Below are positions 50,701 through 61,200 of a stretch of DNA of 64,000 bases, one piece after another (positions within the stretch are counted from its first letter, which is position 1; every line of letters starts with the position of its first letter). The stretch covers positions 1,548,910 through 1,612,909 of the forward strand of contig KL647290.1 of the NCBI GenBank assembly GCA_000727475.1. The letters run 5' to 3'. A program made the position numbers and the translations under genes. The notes beneath the pieces are model-generated. The model was not told the origin of the DNA. It saw only the letters and a program-made list of their open reading frames with translations, and made no database searches. The DNA is from Sarcocystis neurona (taxonomy: Eukaryota; Apicomplexa; Conoidasida; Eucoccidiorida; Sarcocystidae).

Positions 50701-50976
50701 CTACGCGTAACTGCTCGTATCATGCGTGAACGACGCACGACGCCTGCTTCGTAAGATGCCGCGAATGCTTCTACCACTCCACTGCCTTCAACACTTGCAC
50801 TGGGCCTGTGCGCTTCAGTGGAAAATCAGGCATTGCTACCTTTGCTTTTCATAGACAGCCTCTTTCGCACACCAGTCTATCGACTGGATGTCCTTGCCAG
50901 CCGCATCAACACTCGGAAGGAGCAGCTGGACAGCGCAGCTATACGAGTGCCTCGCATACGCGGTCGACTCGCCCGT
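47770..50976 (+). CDS. Candidate multi-exon gene (partial model), unidentified product
   Basis: Three plus-strand segments look like real exons. 47770-47928 (VRFALVWYAYLSAD, TRLYVCERVSHANIGLVHV) has phase 0 at both ends and donor GTATCC. 50031-50131 (ISLYVLRSDELPLPAEARIQ) enters after one base and leaves after one. 50876-50976 (YRLDVLASRINTRKEQLDSA, GRLAR) follows it in matching phase with donor GTGAGT. The first and second do not join directly, so at least one exon is missing, and neither the start nor the stop is known. The sequences suggest beta-rich folded domains, but I recognise no family. Confidence 0.35.
49345..49613. repeat. Diverged duplication of about 97 bp, copies 172 bp apart
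   Basis: 49345-49443 and 49517-49613 align through TTTGCA, TGGATG/CGATGG, the AGTAGAT core, TGCCGATTC and CACTGCGGTGTT. On the minus strand both encode a shared RPHYPSTK peptide. Weaker similarity extends upstream, so the original unit may have been about 170 bases. Confidence 0.75.
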
Positions 50977-52213
50977 GTGAGTTCAGTTGCCATAGCAGTG
51001 CGACGATCCGTCCTATCAGGAATTCACCTATTCTCATAAGGATTGACTAAAGCGGAGAATTTAGAGGCATCAATCGCCGCAGCACTACCCAGGAGGAGAT
51101 CCGCACAGATCGCCTGAGAGAAGATGCTGGGACTTGCAAGTGTTCCTCAGCTTGCAGCACGGACACAATGCGCAGAGAGCGTTCACCCTGCGTGCTGTCA
51201 TACACACAGAGTCCCTGGTTCCACGGCAGTCAGAGACTCGAAGGAGAGCCCCTTTTGCTTGGCCGCGGAGCAGCCGACGTACTGCATACTGGGGCGGACT
51301 GCGAGGGTACGCGGCGCCTTTTCTAAGCAAACTTTGATATGTTTCTCTCTATACCGCAACAACAACGGAGAATCACACACAGGATCATAGATAGCTAGAT
51401 CTATCTACCTGTCGATAGACAATTTCAGCCTATTTGCCCACTGGGAAGCATGAAAGCAAACTGTGGGAATGTTCTGTGCAAAACAGTGGAGGGCAAGCCC
51501 TCCGTTACTTCGCTGCCGCGATCACTGTGTAGCATTCGGATGATTTGCTGTCTTCCAACAGCCATGCCCTTACGTACCTTCGCTCGTTTTGCTGCAACAC
51601 AGTCCTGCTCGGGCTCCTCTTCTTTCCCTTACTAGAATACACTTTCTAGTGTAATTTCCCTCTCTTCAACATGATTGGGAAGCCCTTACACTTCTTCTGT
51701 TCCACCACTTCTTCCAAACAAGTCAATTACCGCTTATTCATTCTCCCTGTTCATTGTCTCAAAGTGTCAAACGTTTCGCGCCGGCTCTTCCATTTTCTTT
51801 ATGGCGGCAACTGACCAAACTTGCCAATCTGCAAACAGTTGACTAAACTCTTCCTATGCCGCTTACTTCGAGGCTTCCCCACGAGTACCACTTATGTGGG
51901 AGCGGTCGCAGTTCCCCGCGCACCCCCTCCTTCACCAAAATCGTTTTCATTGCGCTCGTCCTCTTCCGCAGACAACACTTCTCTCTTATGCGTACTGTTT
52001 CCGCACGTGAATCGACATTCCATCAAGCAGCTACGTACGGTTGACGTACGTCTATCTGATATATTCCACAGTTCATACTTCCCGTAACACTACAGTCTGT
52101 CAGCACCAATCGATCAACCTATCTCCCTTTTACCTTCACTAAGATCCGCAGCCGTATCACTGTAAATTCCAGCATATATATGTTAACAAGCACGTGCATT
52201 TCAATTTTGGCAT

Positions 52214-55200
52214 TTAATCTCTACGCTTTATCCACACGAACCCTTTTTCTTTCCCCTCCCGTTTCTTTGCCTCTGTCTCTGCAGAGCGTGTGTCTGCGTG
52301 TCGTGTGCTTCTTTGTGGATTAGACGGACAAGCAAATGAAGACGAAAATGAACCACGAGATAGACCTCTTTGTGCAGCAGCTGTTGCACTGGCATTAGCA
52401 GGCTCCGTCATGCCGTTTTGGCTGCTCTTGCTGCTCCTGCTGCCGTCCTGCTGGTTTTTTTCGCTGGAGTAGGTCCGCATGAAAAGCAGCTGTGCAGCTT
52501 CCAAAGCTCGCACTCGGTTGTCTATAAAACCATACAAATACGGTCGCATCATTCGCCTGCTCGCGTGCTGATCAAATTGTGCCGCAGCACACACGCGGCG
52601 GAACGCGTGGAAGGCCATGCGAGCAAAGACTCTGGGCAGACGGACACCAAGAGAAACCGAAACACACGGTCAAAGAGAATGAATTCAAGGAACAATGAAA
52701 GAGCCGCGTTGCCAACAAAATCACACAACACTTGATGCTGCAACATGGCTAAAAAAGGCCGCAGAACCAGAAGTGCAGGCCCGTAGCACTTTTTGTACGT
52801 ACGCGTGTCCCAGATTTCCGTCTCCCCACAAAGCAGAGTACTTAGAAATATATATACATATATGTGTTCTTCCCTGTGCACTACGCCTCTATTCAGAAAT
52901 GCGTTTGCGCACTCGAAACCTGCCTGTCACCGTATTTGTCAGACTCCGTTGAGGTCACGCGGCTGCGGCAGGCACTCCTACACGCGCAGAGAAGCACCAA
53001 GCCCGCCGCACACCACCCACCCGCAATGAAGATTTCGAAGAGACACGCGTAGAGGTACTCCTACGCAGAATCCCACGGTGTCTTATACACCAGAATTTGT
53101 CTTACATCCCCAGGAACACACAATACAAGTGTTGTCACGGGTCAACATGAAGCAACAAGCGACGCGATATCCCCACCTTTTCTGAGCTGGCGAGAGCTTA
53201 CGCAGTGGGCACTGCACTAGAAAAAAGTGCATAGTCCACTTATGTCTCGCGTCTACGTGGATGTAGACACTTAGACGTCCGTATATATGGAGAACCCTAC
53301 ATACCTATGTGCATACATATATATACATACACGTGTATATAATGTAGATTCCCATGTCATGTATTTACACGTATGTGGGTATACCGACAAAGTGACCCAT
53401 TCACATACACGTAGAAATAAATAAAGTGTTAGACCATTACACACAGGCATACACCACGGCTGCGCTGTGCGCTGTGCGCACACCGCTATTTACACACGCG
53501 CGTGCTTCCACACGGCCGTAGAGTTACACATCGAGACAGACGTGCACACGTGTAGAAAGATGCGTTCACGTGTATGTGGGACCTGACACACATGTGTATA
53601 TGTCTTGATGTATGGACATACGTGTGTCCTCTAAAAAGTACACATGCCCCATATACGTGACTTCACACACAATGGATATCTGTTTGTGTACGTACATACA
53701 ATTGCACGCTAAACCATCCATGGGCGTAGAGGTGCATATATTTCTGACAATTATATACGTGCCCGGAGTGGCGTATAGATGTGCGTAGAACACTTATACA
53801 CACACTTGTGAATACACGTATAGTTAGTTACCATCACGCCCGGTAAGAGTGCAACAAGAATTTGTGCTAACCGTGGCGTTGGTCACGCCGCGTCTTGCAT
53901 AGACCAATACGTATTGGCAGATTAATCCAGCGGCGACGCCGTCCACGAAACTGCATCTGCAATGGAAACGTAGACGCTGCAGTCGTGGTCAAGCACAGAG
54001 GCTGGCAGTGTTGTTTTCGCTACGACGAAGAAACAATTCCGCTGCAGCTGGCGCTGCTGGCCCTACCGCGTCATGAAGGACTGGAAATAGTCCGGAAGAC
54101 TGACGTGAGGATCGATGAGGAAAAGAGCCGTGACATCCACCGTATCAGCAGAAATCGGCTGCAGTATCAGCAGCCCTTCGCATGGAAGTCGCTCCGTGCC
54201 GGGGTCTGATGGGGGGGCTATCTGCAGCAGCAGCACCACCATCAGTGGAAGCAGCAGCGGTGAGAAGAGCAGGACTGAGATCACCAGGAGTGTATGCAGC
54301 AGTAGCGAAACGAACGGCACCAGCATCAGCGACAGTGAAACGAGCAGCAACAGCAGAAATAGGCAACAGCAGCCAGAGTGCGACCAGCGGCAGCGCGATC
54401 AGCAGCCGCAGCATCTCACGGAGCGGTTGCGGTGAAAGCAGCGCTCAGTTGTACGGCTGTAACAGCAGGCCACACAGCGGCCACACCTACACCAGACGAA
54501 CAGCACTAGCAGCAAGACTGGCAGCCACTAAACAGCCGCGAAGCAACAGCAGCAGTGAAACACCAGCAATACGGGCATAACCTGTTTTATTAGCAGCACT
54601 ACTAGATCGGCACTCTGGGGCGTGCCCTCAACAGGTGTCTGTCAGGGCCTCTACAATACGATTCACAATGTGTCATGTATCCCACGCCTTCGACGGTGCA
54701 TTCGGTAGTATCTCGCCGTAACCTTGTTTACACACGTGTGCATACCTACGCAGCTCAATGCATTCTCTTCCGTCGCACAAAAGAACACAAATTTCTCTCT
54801 CACGGGCGACTCGTTCAGTCAGCAAAGTAATTATAGCGGCAGTGCTTCGCACGCGGAGTTTCAGCAGCTGAGAGATGCGAACCCCCGGCCAAAATGCACC
54901 TACGTACGTATATGTATACACACCTCTACATATGTGTACGTGGGTGCCGATAGACGGCATGAAGACACATAGGCATGTGTGTATGTACGGAATCATATAT
55001 TCGAACACCTGTACGCGCGGGTGTACATACACGATTACACAGGCATACAGGTACCAAGGCGTACGCAGACAAGCGCACCTACATACGCCGACACGTACAG
55101 GGTGCGGGTGGCAGTTTTCAGGATGTGAGAAGCGCACTCGCAGGAAGGTGCGGGGGGAGGGGCTGCAGTGCACAGCGGGCGGAGGGACTGTGGTGCACAG

Positions 55201-58200
55201 CCCAAGAATCTGCGGTCAAATAGTCGTATGCTCATACGGAAGTGTGGCAGAAAAGTTGCTACAGCTGGCGCGTGCACGCACACGGTCGCAGAGGGACTGA
55301 CGAGTGCGTCTCTCATTACAGGACGCAGCCGCGACGCCGCTTCACTACCACAGTGAACAGAGAGGTGTGCGAAAGGACGTGTGGGTGTTTAGCCTCCTCC
55401 TCCTTCTCCTTCTCTGCGTGAAGATAAAAAAAGTCACTGAGGAATCGATGTGCGTTGCTGGGCGAGGCAGAAAGCGAGATAATAATATACATTTCTCTAC
55501 CACACGATAGGGATACGCACAAAGACACAGGTAAACTCTGCAGGGCGCTGTTAATCTCCTCGGGTCAGATGCCAGGGTGTGCGCACAAGCAAAAAAGTGC
55601 AAAACCCCCGTCTCAGTGCCTCGGCTGCCGTGCACGAACGAGCTCCCTGCTTCCATGCTTCAGTTCGAACGGATGCAGATGGAGGTCACAACACGCTTGA
55701 CCGCCATTTTATGTATATACACACATACTTACATGCACATGTAGACAGATAGAAACCTGCGAATGAATCAAAGGCGCAGGGCTCCCACACCAGTACCGCT
55801 ACATATGGAGACACACACGTACATATATATATATATACACATGTGTTTACATAAATCTAAATACGTATGTGTGCATAGGTATTTGTACGTTCATACATAC
55901 GTATATATATATACATGTGCGCTAAAGATATAGGGGTACACGTAATGAATCGGAAAGCTTGACCAGCTGGTGAGCAACTGAAAGATAAGGCCTCACAACC
56001 CCGTTCACGTTTTCTCCAGCTTGGCACGTGGCAATGCGCACGAAGTACTGTCCCGTGACGTCCAGGTCGTCCGCTGCCCACACCTGCAGACACAGGTCTC
56101 TGATGAAGGAAAGAAGAGAAAGGAGAAAAAAGAGGAACAGACGTCGTGGAGGAGGAGGCCGAAGAGACAGAGGAGGAACCGGCACACGTACTCGACACAA
56201 GGGTGGAGGAAGAGAAACAGCAAGGAGAGAGAGACACTTGACGGGAGAGAAGACGAGGGCTCGAATGACGATAACAAGAAACGGTTAATCAGTAACACGC
56301 AGAAGAAGTTGCAGCAGACGCACCGAAGGAGGGAAAACAATTGCCTGGCACCCCACATAGGAACAGAAAAAAAAACTAATGCGCAGGTGATGTAGCCGAG
56401 CGGCAAATCAAGACACGGAGTGTCTGGAGTGTCATTGCTCGTGGCCGCCACCAAGCACCACCGGTGTCTTTTTCCGCCCTGCGTATCCTCGGCCGCACCT
56501 ACTAAGTTGCTCTTTATTCACGCTGCACGTGGACGGAACTCCAGCTGAAATTCTTTTCTGTATATGTAGCGCTGCTATCGGCTGCGAGAGACCGTCATCT
56601 TCTGGAGTGCTGATAGATGCGCTCGATCTTCCCCACTGCTGCCACTTTGTTGCGCGCTCCTTCTCCTCCGCTGCACCGCTTGCTGCGAAGGCTGCTACAC
56701 AGGGGACGACAGAAGAAACCAGACGAGCTCGCGTGATCTGCAGTAGGTTGCTCTGTGTGTTTGCTGCTGGCTACCGCATAGCGCGCTGGCTCCTAGCTGG
56801 TGCGCCGTTCCCGTCTGCGGCTACGTACGTTTTACACGCAGGCACATCAAAACGTGCAGCTGGCAGCACTGAAAGCGGCACACTGTGGGCAGCGGCCAAA
56901 ATCAGTCTCTATCTCTGTATAAATACTCACACACTTCTGGAGGGAGAGACAGATAGACACACTTTTGCGGAGGTGTATACAAGAGTATCCGCTGCTGCTG
57001 CTGTAGTCGCGGGGTGTCGACGGTAGAAAAGCACCCGATGCCCAGAGTCGTGGGGATCCACAACTCCGCTTCCCTCTAAACACAGCAACACCTGGTAGAC
57101 ACGTGAACAGCGCTAGCGAGTGAGGAACATCTGCCCGTGTACTTCGACAGCGTGTACACTGCTGCATGCTGCAGTATACGACTACAGAGACACAGACGGA
57201 TGTACACAGACAGATGTGGCTATCTGCCAGTGCCCCCGTGCGTACGGCCGTCGGGTCTTGCGCGCAGCATGCTGCTGTCCGTGAAGAAAAGTGGAGACGC
57301 ACGCATACGTGTGGCTGCCCGCAGCCGCTGCTGTTAGCCCGGATATGCATGTCACGGAAAGGCACGGTGCGCAGTACTCCTCCCATTTGTAGGTCCACAT
57401 GTTTTCTCCTCGACAGATTCTGTACCGGGTGGTGCTGTGACCTACATGCGCTGCCGCTACTGTTTGTCATTCTCTCCATGTCTCTCTCAGTCTTTCTCAT
57501 TACCTGTCTCTCTACATCGACCGCATGCACATGTGGTTTTGCCGATGTACACCGCCCCTGCTTCCTCGTATCACACGCACGCATATAACGCACTGAGGTG
57601 TATGAAGTAGTGAACTCTGGCGGAAGTAAAACTATGTCCCTGCTTAGGTGTTGGTGCTGCTGCTGGCGCAACGAAACAAATACACGTACTGCTGCTGCTG
57701 CTGGAGTGCGCTACACGCCTACACACACGCACACACGTACACACATGCATACATTTACACATCTATACAGATACCTACAAACATACATACATACATATAT
57801 ACACATACACGCATACGCATACATACACGCCTACATATGCATACACACATATAGATTCATACATGTACTTACATACGTATACACGTATACATACACGTGT
57901 ATGTACACACCTGCATATACACATACATACATACATATACAAACACATACATTCATATCCACACACATCCATACAGACCTACAGACGTAGAAACACATAC
58001 AAACGTACATATGCACACATTATCATACACACATATGCACATATATACATACGCACTGCTGCTGCACCAAATACACGCGCTTGCTGCTGCTGCACTACAC
58101 ACCAGAGAGCGAGGAAAGGATGCGTATACATATGCATCTACAAATACACACATACACACAGATTCATACATATACTTACATACGTACATACGTGCGGATA

Positions 58201-61200
58201 GACATACATTCAGATATAGATACATATACACAAATATACACATACATGCATATACGCATACATATACGTACGGACTTACACATACATACATACGGACGGG
58301 TCCACTTAGTCCACGGTTCTCCCCGTATTTCTATTTCTACAGAGCTGCCGCTGTGTATAGCCTCTGCTGCCCATTATCCCTCCTACGTATTAGTACGTGT
58401 ATATACACTGTGCTGCGCAGACGCACATACTCATATCTGTAGAGCTACATATATACATATAAATATCTATATATATATATACACAAACTTGGTAAACACA
58501 AGCAGACGTACTTACGCAGAGAAACAAATTCACCCAGGGTAAGCACGTACGTCTATACTTATACTAGCAGACGACACACTTGGGCAGAGATGCACAATCG
58601 CCCACTTTGTGCGTATATGTACGTCTCCTTATCAATTACTTGTCAGTAGGCGTACCTATCAGAGAGAGGCCAAGGAAAAGCGATGCGCACGAGGTCCATC
58701 TGGTCCACCCGGTCAAACTGCCCCACCCGCACGCAGCCTTTTAAACCGACGCTGCAACACCCACCAGCAGTATACCACCAGCAGCCGCAGCAGTAGCACA
58801 AGTTGCAGCACCAGCAGCAAGAGCAGAAAACAACAATGTGTATGTGTATACATGTGTATGCTCCTCTAGCCGCGCACCGAGGCCCAAAGACCGCCGCCGG
58901 GAGTAGCAGCAGCGAGAGGAGAGAGGAGCTTCGACACATTTAGATTTGTGTTTACGTAGGTGCCCACAGCTCGACGGATGAGCAGACACAGGAGAGGTGC
59001 CGCGGTAGCAGCAGCACACAAGTAAGACCGCCTGCGTATGTCCACACACACATACATCTACGTGTATGTACATTCATTTATATGTGGATGTATGCATCGC
59101 AGAGGTATGCAGCAATACCAGTAGCAAAAGCTAGCAACACTGCCCGAAGATATATATACATACGTGTACGTGCGTGCGCCGGGCGGTAGCAACCCACTCA
59201 TATGTGCAAAATAATGTACAGAAATATACATACACACGAATACACGTATGAAGGTGTGAAAAGCTTCAAGGAACAGATGCGTTGCAGTCCATTTCAAAAA
59301 TGCGATAGCAACTGTAAAGGCGGACAGAAAAAGATGTAGACGCTTTGAGGAAGGACACGAAGGAATGAGGAGCGTACCACACCGCACCAGCTCCCTCAGG
59401 TACACGTACTGTTACGTATATGCTCTAAGAAAATCAGACGGCGTGTGAAATCGACTTCCGCTTAGCTGCAGCACCAGTAGCGCGCAGGTACGACCTACAA
59501 GGACCTTTATGCAGGTATTTTTTCATGAAAATAAGCGAAGAAGCAGCGGTGAAAAGTGCGCAGCCATTCAGTGGTTTCCCGTGTCTCGATATACGTACTC
59601 ATACGTTAGAACTAAGAAGCACGAAGCAGACGAAAGAAGACAAGGAAAGAGGAAGGCGAAGGTGCGGGGACACGACGGAGTGCACGACACGCTGGAAAAC
59701 AAGGTGAAACGGCTGCACCGGCAAACGAAAAAAAAGTGAAGAGGCAGCAGCAGCAGGAGTGCACAGCAGGAGGTGCATGAAGACGTGGTACACTGGTGAC
59801 GCCGATAAGTCTGCAGGCGAACGGCTGGAACAAAGAAACAAGAAGAATACGTAAAGCACTTGGAGAAGTAGAAACAATGAGAGGAGAAAGAAGGGGGGCC
59901 ACACGACGTCGAATTTGCAGAGAGGAAAGACAACTGAGGAGGGGTGAAGAAAAAACTGGGAGAACTCTTAAAAGTTGAGACGTGGACAGGTGGTCACAAC
60001 GCCGCTACTGCAGCAGTCTCAGAAACCTGCAGCAAAGCAGGAAAAGGCGGAGAGAGACGAAAAGCACAGGACTCCATAAGAAAAGGAAATAGACGGGGGA
60101 ACATAAGGTGACGCAACAGCCGGAGAAGTTGATGTTTCGAACAGAATTTCTATGCGGCAGCAGCACCGCATCACTACCAGATACACACACTATTTCGTCG
60201 ATGCCCGGCCCCCAAGAAACTAATTTATCCAGCTTTTGTTGAGAGAGAACCAGCACAAAAAGTGCAGTTCGCTAAGGGGCACAGCGGTCAGCAGCTTGAG
60301 AAGAGGAGGAAGAAAGGGGAGGGAAGAGAAGGAAAGAAACGTGGAGGAGAAAGGGGTTGGTGGAGCAGAAGAAAAACTGCGACGGAGGAGGAGGAGGCGA
60401 CACGGAAGCAAAAAGAAAGGAGTAGACGGAGAATGAAGGGATTACGGAAAACGAAGAAAACAGAGGAAGAGAAAAGAGAGACGCACCAAAGGCAACCAAC
60501 CTACGTCGTCAGAGACAGCAAAAAACAAGGCGAAAACGGGAGGAGAGCGAAAAGAGAAGAAAGAAAGTGCGGACCACGGAAAAGGAAAGGTAGGAATTGA
60601 CGCCACGAAGGGACAGGGAGAGGAAGAAGTTGAAACAGAAAAGCAGAGTGGAAAACGAAAACGAAGAGGGAGGAAAGAGGAGGAAGAGAGCAGTTATCTA
60701 CTCATCTCCGACTGTAGGCACGCGTGTTGACTTCCACAGAAGAGCGAGAAATAGACAGAGACACGCACAAAGCGAGGACAACTACGAAAGAAGAGGAAAC
60801 GAGGCGTCACGAAAAACCTGATCGCAGACACGTGGAACACAAACAAGAAAGCGGAGCGGACGCAGTGCAGCGCAGGACACAGAGGGCGAGAACTGCAACG
60901 ACAGACGGCTGACAGTATCTGCCTCTACTGCAGACAGTCTCTCTTCTGGGCGTCGCCCCCCCATGTGCAGGCATTCGCCCGCCTAGCTACTTCTATGTGC
61001 AGTGCGCCTCGCACACAGAGATCTACACACGCAGGAGCACTCACGCAGATCAGCTCCTCACATATACGCGCAACAGTTAGAATGCAACTACACGTAGACG
61101 TACATATATATATGTATATATATATATATATATGGGTGTGACTGCAGTACGCGTTAGGCCCCGCGACGTCTATACGTTAACATCAGTATAGACGTACATC

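Larger units (their letters stand above)
46394..52213. other. Spacer with an unassigned multi-exon gene candidate
   Basis: 5.8 kb between the proline-rich gene and the 3' end of the START gene. It contains the plus-strand exon candidates described separately (47770-50976), a diverged duplication at 49345-49613, and a TA microsatellite at 46680-46715. Minus-strand frames at 48637-48888 (begins MRSINALFFCFAALLLFGCC, like a signal peptide) and 48964-49401 (145 codons) are possible coding pieces without partners. Plus-strand 51821-52087 is weakly protein-like. Nothing here is identified. Confidence 0.35.

Noticed and set aside
54182..54580. Plus-strand Ala/Ser-rich frame of 132 codons
   Set aside because: Overlaps antisense to the START exon 54067-54221 and then the CAG-rich intron tract.
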